A stretch of DNA of 64,000 nt, taken from assembly GCA_002633025.1 (NCBI GenBank), contig NMRB01000631.1, positions 208,050-272,049 on the forward strand, given 5' to 3'. The number at the start of each line of letters is the position of its first letter. The stretch's first letter is position 1. This DNA comes from Notospermus geniculatus. Its lineage: Eukaryota; Nemertea; Pilidiophora; Heteronemertea; Lineidae. Under the pieces are notes generated by a model. The model had not been told where the DNA came from and ran no database searches. It saw only the letters and a program-made list of their open reading frames with translations. Of this stretch, positions 35,213-46,429 are shown piece after piece. Made by a program: the position numbers and the translations under genes.

Positions 35213-35424
35213 TTCGGCTCTAAACTCTCTACGCAGTTGTGTACCGCGCCCCCTTCGGTTTACCCGCTCTCCACAACTGCTTCACTTCGTAAAATTCGCT
35301 GCATTTGGTCAACAGATGGCGCTGAGAGAGTCGACCAATGAGAGCACCGAGCAACCTGTAACCAAGCTGGCCTGAGACACCGAGGGGGCGCGACTCACAA
35401 CTGCGTAGGGAGTTTAGTTCGGCG
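35213..35424. repeat. Fold-back element with CTACGCAGTTGTG arms
   Basis: The left arm 35213-35260 (CTACGCAGTTGTG, then GCGCCCCC) pairs with 35379-35424 (GGGGGCGCG, then CACAACTGCGTAG). The loop is about 120 bases. It lies immediately left of the 16-bp-repeat element. Confidence 0.7.
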
Positions 35425-35456
35425 CTGGGTAGTGGAACCCCTATGCGGGGTCATCC

Positions 35457-36018
35457 CTATGTGTCCCGGGTTCTATGCGTCCCGGGTTCTATGTATCCCG
35501 GGTCCTATGCGTCCCGGGTTCTATGCGTCCCCAGTTCCATGTGTCTGTCTCAGTTATGATTGGCCTTGTCCTCATTTTGTTCTCAAGTGGAGTCGACGAA
35601 CTCATATCTTAACAATAATGGATGTATGTATTAACTAAAATAAATCAGCGTTAGCATTCATTATGAATTCTGATACATGTTATAACGGTTGGAAACATCA
35701 CTAAAAAATGTGGATAAAATTTGAAAGCCCTCTGGTGGAGTGCGAAGCTACCAAGGTTCATAATAATTTGTCTATTGACTCTTCACCAGGGCCTGTTTTA
35801 TAAAGTGACTTTAAGCTAATGGTACCTTTAATCAAATGGAAAATGCATTGAGTTAATGGTACCATTAGCTTAAAGCATAATTGAGACAGACGCATGGAAC
35901 TGGGGACACATAGAACCCGGGACACATAGAACCCTGTGTACAAATAACTGTCTTTAGGGACACATAGAACCCGGGACGCAAAGGACCCGGGACACATAGA
36001 ACCTGGGACACATAGGTA
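35457..36018. mobile_element. Fold-back element whose arms are 16-bp tandem repeats
   Basis: The left arm has at least five units of CTATGCGTCCCGGGTT (starts at 35457, 35473, 35489, 35505 and 35521). The right arm (about 35886-36018) has inverted units ACATAGAACCCGGGAC, interrupted once by about 22 extra bases. The loop of about 330 bases contains a further hairpin at 35808-35873 (CTTTAAGCTAATGGTAC and its inverse). Tandem-repeat arms are the hallmark of Foldback-type elements (Drosophila FB, sea urchin TU). No transposase is encoded. Confidence 0.75.
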
Positions 36019-36563
36019 CGCTCCCGAAGTATGCTTGTGCGTTTTTTGGGCCACCCTGTATTTAGATCTCAGAACGATTCCCACCACACCGATATTTCTC
36101 TACACCATTAAAACCCTCGAGGAAATGGAAACTCGTGTCACTAACGCTTACCACACGGCATCTAACGATAATTTGTTCCCGCAATCTTCTTTTATTGCCA
36201 CTGAGTATAAGTAAGCCTCAAAGTAAGAAAAAAGTAATAGAAGTCGTTGTTGTGTCTCGGTATGTTATTACATACGTCTATACCCATCATAGCGAGAGTT
36301 GTCACGCGATGGTACTGTGACACCAACTACACTTTCGTGTGTCTATAAGCGGATTGCAAAGGAAAAATACATGGCAAAGAGATCAGAGAATATGACGATT
36401 TTGCCGCTGTGGTATTTTTCTTTTGATACGACGGTCGGTTTCATTTTGAGGGAATGTGAGCTTTTTTGAAATACTACGATCCAACATCGAATAAAGATGC
36501 TGCGATTTCTTTTATGGTCCAATATGAATAGGAGAGCATCATTCTTGTGTTGGTTGTGGTTAA
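36019..36563. other. Non-coding, nothing identified
   Basis: No recognisable coding or repeat feature. Confidence 0.4.
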
Positions 36564-36800
36564 AGGGAGTAAGAAATAAAAGTGGAAAATAAGAAGTGGG
36601 AAATTTTGGAATTTTGGCGAATTTTTCAATTTCTCAAATTGGGAGAAAATTTTCTTAAAATGACGAGACATTTTGTCAGATTTTTCTGGCGATATTTCTC
36701 AAAATGGGAAAATATTTTCTCCCAATTTGAGAAACTGAAAAATTCGCGCAAAGTGCAAAATTTCCCACTTCTTATTTTCCACTTTTATTTCTTACTCCCT
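36564..36800. repeat. Long hairpin element, AGGGAGTAAGAAATAAAAG ends
   Basis: Arms of roughly 90 bases are near-perfect inverted copies, from AGGGAGTAAGAAATAAAAG through CTCAAATTGGGAGAAAAT. The loop is about 50-60 bases. Flanks are GGTTA and GGTAA, a possible imperfect duplication. Confidence 0.85.
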
Positions 36801-37634
36801 TGGTAACTCTTTCGATATACTGTTGANTAATAAAGCTTTTACTTTCTTTTGGCTGTACAAATGTGTTGAAGATGCCTATGCAAAACTGAGGTAAAAGCTA
36901 GATTTTTGTACCACCCATTGTGTCTGACCTACTAGTAGGCCTACAAAGGAAAAATAAATATATTCTATATTCCGCCGACTCTATGTACCGACTTCGTGAG
37001 ATCCAGCTCAATCGATTCCGCCCACACCACCCTCCAATAACATAAAAGATGCACAACCATCGCATTGGAAGCGGATTCACTTACTCCCATGATTTACAAG
37101 GACATTGTCACTTTTTCCAATACACCTTGACGTGCACTCACCCAATACGCTAGCGTATTATTTCAGCTTAGCTCAATCGCCATGTAGCCAGCACTTATTC
37201 TGTCAAAAAAATGAAACCGTCGTACTTTTTATACCTCATTTTGCGATGTTTGCTGCCGACGGCTTGGGCACGATCAAAGGAGAAACCTTTGTTCGACGTA
37301 CGCCGTGTTTCCGGGAGGGAGAAGCGGGATGATTTTCTTGTATTACGACTGAGCATTATTAAATGACATCCATCTTATTCCTGTTGGAACTGCCGATGTA
37401 AATGCGATTTTCGTTGTAGAACTTTCTCTATGCCACGAGCAACGAAGGCAACTGTGATCCTCCATGCCATTCATTTTTTATAAAAATGGCTAAAAAGTTG
37501 TGGATTTGGATTATGCTCTAAATAGTTCTTTTTTTATAAGATATTCGTCAGAAAAATCTTACTCAAAAAAATCTTCAACAATCTTTTATGAGCAAAATAT
37601 TTTTTTACTAGCTTTTACTTTACTGAAAAATAAC
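36801..37634. other. Non-coding; one ambiguous base
   Basis: Base 36827 is N. No gene recognised. Confidence 0.4.
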
Positions 37635-37861
37635 TACTCTAAACTCCCACTTACCTGGTTCATTCCAGAACTCGGAAAAAATGACCAAATCCTAAGTTGA
37701 AGATGTCGCACTCTGTCATTCTTTGCCAGGCTAGGGAGTGGGACAAGTAAGTGACAGGACATTATTGTTTCTGACCATACCCCCACCGCATTATCTCAAC
37801 TTAGGATTTAGTCATTTTTTCCGAGTTCAGGAATGGGACAGGTAAGTGGGAGTTTAGAGTA
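37635..37861. repeat. MITE with TACTCTAAACT ends, copy 2
   Basis: Matches 28163-28408 over its whole length in the same orientation. The arms, of about 70 bases, are better preserved here; it ends TTTAGAGTA. Confidence 0.85.
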
Positions 37862-39326
37862 AGATACTCAATAAGAAAATTTTAAAATTCTTGGTACATA
37901 AATGTACATGTAAGATTTATGTCATAAGTTGGCCCTGGATGGTGAGTGGGCCAACCATATTATCCTTTTGACTTGCTGACCATTCTTCTAACCTGAGAGT
38001 GACTCACTCGAACTGACCTCTTAATGTGGAAAAGAGAGTATTTACATAATGTACTATAATCATTAACTGCAAAATAACACGTTTTCTAAGTTGATATCAA
38101 AACCCCATTCGATACCTCACAATCGTTTAACTGCAGTTTCTTTACGACGCATTTTATTAGATGATGCATTTCTTTGAAGTAAGAAAACGGTGGACAATAA
38201 ACTGACCATCAAAGAAGACGCAGTCATTTGTCACGAACAAACATCATGGAAGAAATGGAGTCATTTTTGTCCAATATGGATTAGGGCTGTAACTCTTGGG
38301 GAGGATGAAAGAGGATTTATGGTGATATTAGCGGAAAAATTAATAGCCATTGGTCCGAAAACAAAAGCTGATAGTGACCAGGAAAATTGGATGCAAAGAT
38401 TTCTTGTCCAAAATTACGGCTGCAAGTCTAAACGGAGGATGAAAGAGCAATTATCCTGATGTTCACCCACAAAATAGACTTATTTTCAAACTAACGATTC
38501 TGACCTCTTCTTCCATCTGTTTTTGTCACACAAAACAGGATATTTACCCCGCACAAAAGTGACCTTTTAATCTTCCGACAAATCACCGACATGAAACGAC
38601 AGATCAGCCTGGCGACATTTCTTTGTTCTCATGATATAAATGCTGCCCCTTTATCAAAAAGATGAGCGTTATTAGGAAGGAGATGTACATCTTTTCGGCA
38701 TCTGATTATACGTTATCGTGCAAACCTCAGTCAAAGTTCCACATTGCCTGAGGCAGCTCTTTTTAACAGAGGATACCAAGGGGTTTGCGAAATCGAAACC
38801 GATGTAGCCTTCAGGATGATGCACCGTGGTTACCGTGACCGCTTCCGAGTCGATTCTTTACACAGGAAAATTCTCCTCGATAGAGTTTTGGTTTGGGGCC
38901 GATATTTCTTTAGCGTAGGGTAGGAACACATGGGTCGCATTTGATTGACACTATCCTGCTACATGTAAATTGGGTAAGTGTGCACATTAGTATTAGAGAG
39001 TTTAAAAAAATCGCTCCTTTAACACTATTCCGATGTACAGTACATTTAGTGCAATGTAAGAAATAACGACAACATTAGTGTTAATGTTCCGAAACGATCT
39101 CTTCAACCCACGAGCCTATTATCGCCAGCATAATATTTAATCTGTGTTGCAACTTCCTTCAATTATGTTTCCACACATACCCCGGTAATAAATTTTGATA
39201 TGCTCACCAGCGATGCAGTTGTCCACTGCGTTCGATTTGTAAAACGAAATCACAGTTTTCCCCAACAAAGGCCTTATCGCATACCAACGACACCTTCAGC
39301 ACTCCGGAGTTGAAGAGATCGCCCGC
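37862..39326. other. Non-coding, nothing identified
   Basis: An 89-codon plus-strand frame at 38190-38459 has no recognisable motif. Confidence 0.4.
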
Positions 39327-39419
39327 TAATGGTAACACTAACGTTAACCTTATTTTTCAACATTGCAAATGTTCGTCAGAAATAGCATGAGTGTTAGTGT
39401 TAACCATTAGGGAGGTTTA
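39327..39419. repeat. Short inverted repeat, CTAATGGTAACACTAAC ends
   Basis: CTAATGGTAACACTAACGTT pairs with the inverse ending GTTAGTGTTAACCATTAG. It abuts the following MITE. Confidence 0.6.
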
Positions 39420-39420
39420 G

Positions 39421-39555
39421 AAATCAAACGAAAACGTAAACTTTAACAACAACGTTATTTTCGTACCGAAAATGCAATATAAAATCTGGTGAATCTGTAG
39501 TATGAAAAATAACGTTGTCGAAAAGTTAACGTTTATCGTTTGATTTCTAAACCTC
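39421..39555. repeat. MITE with GGAGGTTTAGAAATCAA ends, copy 2
   Basis: Same family as 3834-3983, in reverse orientation: GGAGGTTTAGAAATCAAACG to GTTTGATTTCTAAACCTC. Confidence 0.8.
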
Positions 39556-40053
39556 ACTATTATGGAGCGATTTCTTTACCTCTCGATTATCACAACATAA
39601 CTTTACAAATGGCATATCGTCATTATGTCTTTAATGGATCGGAAAACCTTTGATTCGTCGTCATTGCTAGCCATACTTTGATGCCATACATTAAGCCAAG
39701 TAATTGACTCGCGAACTAGTAACTTAATTTTATTGATCCGGATAAATTACGGTTAGACTACAAAGGTAAATCCAGCCGGGGTGGTTGCTCCAGCCCCAGG
39801 GCATTAGCATTATCTCTAAGTCTCTCCATTGGTAACGCCTATAATGTTTCTTTTAACATCTTTATATTGGATGCTGGGGACATCTGATACGGTGCCTAGC
39901 TTAGCTAGGTAAATGGCAAAGGCACACAAAAGATTCTCTGGTAGTAGGCAAATGTTTTTTTTTATTTTTTAGATTACGGGAAAAGGCTTGCAAAGGTTAC
40001 GGGATCGGGAAGTCGAAAAAAGAAACAAAAATAGATACAACAACGTAGGCCTA
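39556..40053. other. Non-coding, nothing identified
   Basis: No recognisable coding or repeat feature. Confidence 0.4.
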
Positions 40054-40385
40054 CACTGTTAGAAATTATTAAATTTACAGTAGTAATTCTACAGTAATTT
40101 TACAGAAATTCCCTGCAGCAGAGTCCCCAGCACTTTCTGTAAATTTACATAATTTTTTATGGTATGATTCATGTTTTCCTGTATTGGTTGGACTCCATTG
40201 GACATCCAATAATGATGCCTTCTGAGGGCAGTATGAAAATATAATTTGGTCAGCCTCCAGTCAAATCTCTGTTGACATTTATTTAAGTTTGTAATTTTAC
40301 AGATCAGGTCTGTAATTTTACAGAACCGTCCTGGGGACTCTGCTGCACAGATTTTCTGTAAAATCTTCTGTTATTTCTAACAGTG
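40054..40385. repeat. 332-bp MITE with CACTGTTAGAAAT ends
   Basis: CACTGTTAGAAATTATTAAA at the left is matched by TTATTTCTAACAGTG at the right. Inner inverted segments carry TTTTACAG and the pair CAGCAGAGTCCCCAG / CTGGGGACTCTGCTG. TA lies directly outside both ends. No coding frame. Confidence 0.75.
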
Positions 40386-42127
40386 TATGTATGATCGGAT
40401 AGCAATTTCAATTTGTACATGTAGGAGGAAATTGTGATTTGAATAAATAAGGCTACACATTTTTTTTTCATTCTTTCATTTTCAATCAAAATCCAATTTT
40501 ACAGACTTCTGAAGGCATTTTTAGAATTTTGTTACAGCTACATGTATATAAAGTGCACTAATGAACTCAGGAGGGTAATTTTACCAAAATTATTATGACA
40601 TACATGTAGGCCTATATGAAATTAATTTTCCAAAAATGAGATTCAACCTGTAGCCTGATCATCTCATTTGCTCTACCATTTCCAACACAGCCTATGAGGC
40701 ACTGAAGGCTGTTTTGCCTAGTGTGACCCTTCGTTGATGAAAACGGCCTTCAACCTCGTCGAAATGTGACCCTTCTTGTGGCGTGCATTCCTCACCGTCT
40801 GAAGTTACGAGGTTGCCGCGGACTGTTGCCTGGAGTACGTGCTTAGATGTCCCCATCTCAATGTTGATGTTCATCGTTGCGGATGATACTTGTCACTTTG
40901 GCCATATTTGTCAGAGCCAATGACCCACGTAATTTTCCTAATGATGACATTGCCCCATCATTGTGGTCTGTGTATCATATTGTATTGGCCAAATTGTTCT
41001 GTCAGAGGACACGTTAATAGGCAAACTACAGTTGATAGTAGAAGCTAACTTTTAGATTAGGCAACAAGTGATGTGTACATGTACTACGTCCAAATCAAAC
41101 GATTTAATGCCGTCAGATTGAAAGAACAAAGATAAGCTATTCCCATGATGTGCCGGTTTATCCGAAACTGATGATTATGTCCTCAACAACCATGGATATT
41201 CGCAAAAGCACATGTCTGTAAAGAAGGTGATCTAAGGCCATGTGTTGTTCTAAACAACCATGTATCGTCCCGTGATGAAAAAGAGGCTGGTGCAAGATCA
41301 GCGTCTTTTTCTATCCCTTGTGGAGGCACTCGCCATTCATCTCAGCTCGACAATTTCCTTGTTTACTTTTGAACGTGTTGTCAATTTTATCGTCGGATGG
41401 CATTGTTTCAACACTATCATTTCGCTTCAGGACATGGTTACTTCTTTCACCTTCCACTAGCTTTTGGGCCTTTCACTTCATAACAGTAAATGCATCATAT
41501 TCATCACTCACTACATTGTGTTTCATTGTTCCGCCTAATCGTCATCATGTAGCGAGTGGGTAGCCATCATCTGGTGCTCACCAGTCTATCTGGCCTGACG
41601 GCCATCTGGCCTGGTTCGAATCCATCACATTTCCCGTTTCTGAAGGGGTGAGAGCCTCAGCCAATCATCGGGGCGCGAACGAAAGTCGACGTGCCAATCA
41701 AAATCCATGTTACAAATTCGAGCGTGAAGAGCAAAGAAAGTATCCAACGGTGATTTGTTTCGCGAGTTCTGATTGGCTCGGAGGTGGGGTCAAGTAGGGG
41801 TCAGGTTCATTAATAATTTATGCATTAACGGAAAAGATGACATGATTCGGACAAGGCTAAAGACGGAGTCCGTCGATAGCCTTGTTTGGACAAGATGGTA
41901 GCCATATAATGCACTTTTTGCGCGGCACCCACTCTGTAAACTTGTTAATAAATAAATAAAAATCAGCGTCTTCTAGACAACCATGCAGTACGGTAATTAA
42001 TGGCGCACTGGCTAATCCGAAACCTTTTAGAAGGATGTATTATTGTACATGCGCTTTGGTAGCCGATGGAGTAAGGCCAAAAAATGACACACACAAATTG
42101 CAGAGGGTGCCACTTTAAAGCTTGGTA
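40386..42127. other. Non-coding, nothing identified
   Basis: A GGTTCGAATCC B-box-like string at 41613 has no A box in position. No gene recognised. Confidence 0.4.
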
Positions 42128-42331
42128 TACTGCAACATCTTCACAACATTTGAACAACGTTTCTGAGCAAACGATCTTTTTACCTTGTACATGTATTTAC
42201 ACTTGCCAATTCCATTTCGAACATTTTAGCCACACTTGGAAAACTCCTTTCCCCTCTGATACACTAAGACAACATTTGTTCAACAAGGTGAAAGCACCCC
42301 GAATGTTGGAAAAAATGTTGCAAAAAGGCTA
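42128..42331. repeat. MITE of the GCAACATTTTT family, copy 1
   Basis: Holds CAACATTTGAACAACG at the left and CAACATTTGTTCAACAAGGT, then GGAAAAAATGTTGC, at the right. The middle aligns with 60796-61107. Confidence 0.5.
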
Positions 42332-42933
42332 GCAGTGGAAAAAACTGTCATTTCGGTTTGTATAAGAAGTGATGTGCTATGAAAAGCTTAATTCTAGAGG
42401 AATGCCCCCAATCCGCGATATAAGGTACATGTACATGTGCATGTACATTTACATTTACTAAACTTCCATGGGTTTATATATCATTGATTAAATTAATATA
42501 CCCTGGAGAAAATGAAATTTTAGCAATTACCATGGTCATTACAAGATTAAGAATGATTGTGGTATATTTCCAACAGGCACTGGTATGATGAATCGATCCA
42601 GATTTGTTGAATATGGCCTGATGAAGGGTCATATATCCCTTATTTATGATCAATCGTTGTCGCATAAGGTACTTACGGAGCTTTCAGATGGTACTAATAA
42701 CTGGTTTATACCGGATTAGCGCCAGTTGGGCTGGACAAAGAGACGGGGGCAGGGAGAAGATTATGAGGGTGCCTTGGCAACGCAATTAGTAGAAGTGTGT
42801 TGTTGTTATTGGCCCCAGCTATGTCATTGACCTTTTCAACGTTTTTTGAAAATGTTTTACCTTCACAAAAACTTGTCAGTACAAGTGCAGGAAGGGCAAC
42901 CCTTCCAGGAAGAAACTACCGGCATGATATTGG
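42332..42933. other. Non-coding; TACATGTA-rich
   Basis: GTACATGTACATGTGCATGT occurs at 42426. No gene. Confidence 0.4.
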
Positions 42934-43054
42934 CTGGTATTCATAAAAGTTAGCAAATGCTTTTACTAAGATTTGCACAGGAATGTCCAAATGTAAATGT
43001 ACATGTACTGCAAAATTTGAAGTAAAAGCATTTGCTACCTTTTATGAATATCAG
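42934..43054. repeat. Hairpin element sharing the AGCAAATGCTTTTACT core
   Basis: 34-base arms (CTGGTATTCATAAAAGTTAG, then CAAATGCTTTTACT) are inverted at 43021-43054. Relative of 1173-1293. The outer half ATTCATAAA resembles the ends of other hairpin families here. Confidence 0.8.
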
Positions 43055-43669
43055 CCATTTACCCACGCCTGTGTTGTTATGACGTTACTGCCGGAAGAAG
43101 CAGGCAATTACGTTGAAGATGTAATTTGTGTGTTAGATTGGTTCAAGATCTCACCGCTAGGGTTGGGTTTTACGGTACCGCATGTCCTCCATTATCACGT
43201 GATTGGCCGACCGATAAAACCGCGGTGTATACGTAGAAATTTTTTTCTTTTTTCGATGAGAGCGGACCAAACAACGCCCATTTCCTGATCGGCTGCTTTC
43301 TCGTCTGATGACGGAAGCCAGGTAAGACCGACCTCAGTATATACATTCTATGTCGGAACCAATCAATTAGTTTACATTATCATAAGCCAATCAGCAAGCA
43401 TGTAACATACGATCGGCAGCCGCCACTGACTTCCGTTTAGGTTTGCAGACGATGCAAAACGGAAGTCCGTGGAAGTCAGACGAGACTATATCAAATCAAG
43501 CTTCCACATTAATGACGCAGTTATTAAATTCTACTAATAACCAACGTTTCCGGAGATTACAATGAATTCCGGAGATTAAAATCAAATGAGCCTGGTCATA
43601 ATTCTATTCTACTTGGCGCCTACGGCCAAGGATATGCGCACCAAAATACCGGAACTCCAAAACTGCCTA
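43055..43669. other. Non-coding, nothing identified
   Basis: No recognisable coding or repeat feature. Confidence 0.4.
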
Positions 43670-43821
43670 ATGCCCGCTATACACGATCAAATTTTTCATC
43701 CAATTTTCTGAATATGCTCAATAAAGGCCTACATGTGGAGTTCTACACTGAAGCCCAAATAGGCCCGGAATCTGAATTTCCAAAAAATTGGATGAAAAAT
43801 TTGATCGTGTACAGCGGGCAT
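43670..43821. repeat. 152-bp MITE with TA target site
   Basis: ATGCCCGCTATACACGATCA at the left and TGATCGTGTACAGCGGGCAT at the right start arms of about 40 bases. TA lies directly outside both ends (43668-43669, 43822-43823), as in Tc1/mariner-type insertions. Confidence 0.8.
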
Positions 43822-45658
43822 TATATATCAGCGTTTTTTTTCACTTCCTCAGATGCCAATCCTAAGCATGTTTCCTTGATATATCGAGTCAGAGTGCCTT
43901 GTATATCGATCATCCGAGAGGGAGGTGGCTTAATTCCCAATAAAGATAAGCGTCTTATCTGTTTGTGATTTTGGAACAACCTCGATTGCTGAGGAACAGG
44001 TAAAATGTAGGACCGTAGTGTATGAACCTTCAACACTCACTTGTCGCACACTTTGTAATCGGCGATGGACAAGAATATAGCCTGCAATAATAACCTCAAA
44101 TTGAAATATTGAAGGCTTCAGTGATGCACCAGTATAGTCGCTCTCGATTTGGACAGTCCGTTGGATAATACGAAAGATCGTTGAAGGTTTAAGCTTCAGA
44201 GGGCAGACTTCAACGTCCTATGTATTGTGTACACATGCATCTCAATAGTTTTGAGAGTAGCTAGCTACTACTCCTGTGTTAGAGTATTCTCTTTCTTTTT
44301 CAAGTTCATTTATGCCCCCATCACACTGAACTAGTTCTCAGCTCGCAGGGAACCCGAGTCAGGTCGACTGCGAATGGATTACGCCGTCGGGATGACACCG
44401 AAGTTGAACAGGTTCAACGTGATCTTTTTGATCGGCGACTGATTTCCGATCATCGTAATTGAGACGCAACTGAAGTCATGTCACACCACATCGGCAACTG
44501 ATTTGTTCCACGCGGTCGTGCCTCAGACGCAAAGCGATCTGGAAAAGTCTGTTGCCGCCTGTGGTTCTGTGCCATCGCAAGGTCGACCTGGCCATGCAAC
44601 TAAATTACATTTGCAACCGTTATGGTAACAGTAATCTCTGTGCAGGGTGCGTGACAAGCCTCATTTATAATTTTTCATTTCCAAGATACTTGCAACCTGA
44701 AACGTAACAGTTAATGAATCGGCAGTTTTCAACGATTTAGCTAGCATACGGTACCGTTTGCAATTGCTGAGTATGTTCAAATTGAAATATAGCTTTTTGC
44801 GAGCTAGTGGCATTTACGATTTGATATTTGTGCAGGAATTCTCCTTGTATTTACTTAGAGCTATACTGCAATAATGTCCTAATGCGGTTTATGCGCACCT
44901 TTGCGAACAATGCAAAATTGCTGCTATAGGCATGACATTAATCGGGATTACTTTCGTTTAACCGATGGATGCATGGATCGTTTTTCGTAAAAGGAAAGCG
45001 TACAATGGTTTCAATTCAATTATCCGGCTACACACTATCAATTTTTCATACCGGGGGGGGGGGGGGTACCATGNGGTACCATGGGAGGGAGGATTGTCAG
45101 ATTCAGAATTCATTTGCCTTACAGCTTAAAAACCCACACGTAAGCCTTGTTGAGTATACTTGTTATAAAATGTTGAATCCTAGTTGAGCATACTTTTTTT
45201 TTAAATGTTGAAAAGTCTACAGTGTCCTATCCTGTACTAAACAAACTGGCTCCTCAGAAAAAAATACAGCCATCTTTGGCACGATACCTTTACTGGGAAA
45301 TCTACAACATTATAAAAAACACTATCTGTGACTTTCTGGTTTTTTTCGCTTTTTGTCTGCACCGCTAGTCCCTTGGTGCAGTCTATGGTAACTCAGAGCT
45401 TATCTAATGGATGCAGGCTCCGAAAAAAATCTAACAAGTCTCAGAAAGGTGTGCAGTGATAAATTGATATCAAGAACCCAGAAGCATTGCCAAACGCCTT
45501 TCTCAATATTTTTTCCGCCAACTCATGCAGTTGGTGATATCGACGACCATCTTCTTTTAGAAGATATGCGGTAACATGAAACTCGAGGGATACAGTGAAG
45601 ATCAAGTACGGATGACCTAGTGACGTCACAAGACATTTTACATCGCCTCTGATAGACT
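43822..45658. other. Non-coding with one isolated element end
   Basis: 44314-44350 (CCCCCATCACACTGAACTAG onward) matches the left end of the TTAA elements at 22.6 and 23.6 kb, and no matching right end was found. A run of 14 G sits at 45053-45066, next to an N at 45074 within a repeated GGTACCATG. Confidence 0.5.
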
Positions 45659-45760
45659 GAAAAAACAAGAAGGTGTGAAAAGTTTAGGTTTGACTTGTTT
45701 TTCAGCGTTTTTGTATCAACTCCTTCAGCAACCTAAACTTTTCACACCTTTTTGTTTTTC
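45659..45760. repeat. Hairpin element with GGTGTGAAAAGTTTAGGT arms
   Basis: AACAAGAAGGTGTGAAAAGT pairs with ACTTTTCACACCTTTTTGTT. The arms are about 30 bases and the loop about 40. Confidence 0.75.
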
Positions 45761-45812
45761 CAGCGTTTCTGTATTGATACTTCAGATCCATAATATTGGA
45801 ATCCACCTCATT

Positions 45813-45955
45813 TACTTCTGGAATCCCTACTAGAAAGTGCCTGAGGAAGATCCCGGTTGGGGTCGAAAATTTGCAAAATTCGGAGACGACTTTATACGTA
45901 TTTTATCACTTTGTGTGTCGTTCTTTGTGCTCTATGTTGGATGCCTGATACACTG
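45813..45955 (+). ncRNA. Hammerhead-ribozyme-like motif in repeat copy D
   Basis: The hammerhead core order is visible: CTGAGGA (45841-45847, fits CUGANGA), one extra A, stem II GATCCC-GGTT-GGGGTC (45849-45864, six pairs including one T-G wobble), GAAA (45865-45868), a five-pair stem III AATTT-GCA-AAATT starting at the last A, then C (45881) in the cleavage position. Stem I is poor: C45840-G45882 pairs, and AAAGT/ACTTT can pair only across an internal loop. Hammerheads of the open-stem-I type are known in Penelope-like elements and retrozymes. Whether this one folds or cleaves is unknown. Confidence 0.4.
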
Positions 45956-46299
45956 ACGTAGATTAGACGCGTCGTACGAGAAAGGATAAGTCAGGAACAC
46001 CGCTATGAGCAAGTTATTATACATGAAGAAATGATCTCTTAATGGTAAAGTAGGTGTTAGTAGAAAGCTTGCATTGAGAAGACATCAGCAGGCACGTTAA
46101 TTGGAATGGATTTCAGATATACCACCGGGTGTACAAAGAGTACGTTCAGGGAAGTGAGTAGATGCACAACTATGACGTTACAAAAAATGCTGCAGAAAAA
46201 AGTTGGAGAAAAACATGCCTCTCTGGAACAACCGACATTACCCTGTTACTTAATGAGAACTGATAACATTGTAAATGATACTCAAGTTTCTCATTCAGC

Positions 46300-46395
46300 T
46301 CACTTACTTCTTGGATTTTAAAAGTGCCCGAGGAAGACCCCGTTTGGGGTCGAAAATTTGCGAATATCGGAGACGACTTTACTCATAATGTCAAG
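46300..46395 (+). repeat. Hammerhead-like repeat family, copy E
   Basis: AAAGTGCCCGAGGAAGACCC, loop GTTT, GGGGTC, then GAAAATTTGCG. The core has C for the conserved T (CCGAGGA), but stem II still pairs completely. It directly precedes the retrotransposon fragment at 46430. Confidence 0.7.
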
Positions 46396-46429
46396 GTTCT
46401 CTCGATGGAGAGAATCTGGAAGAGACTAC

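Noticed and set aside
38190-38459. 89-codon plus-strand frame
   Set aside because: Not recognisable; composition ordinary; no splice support.
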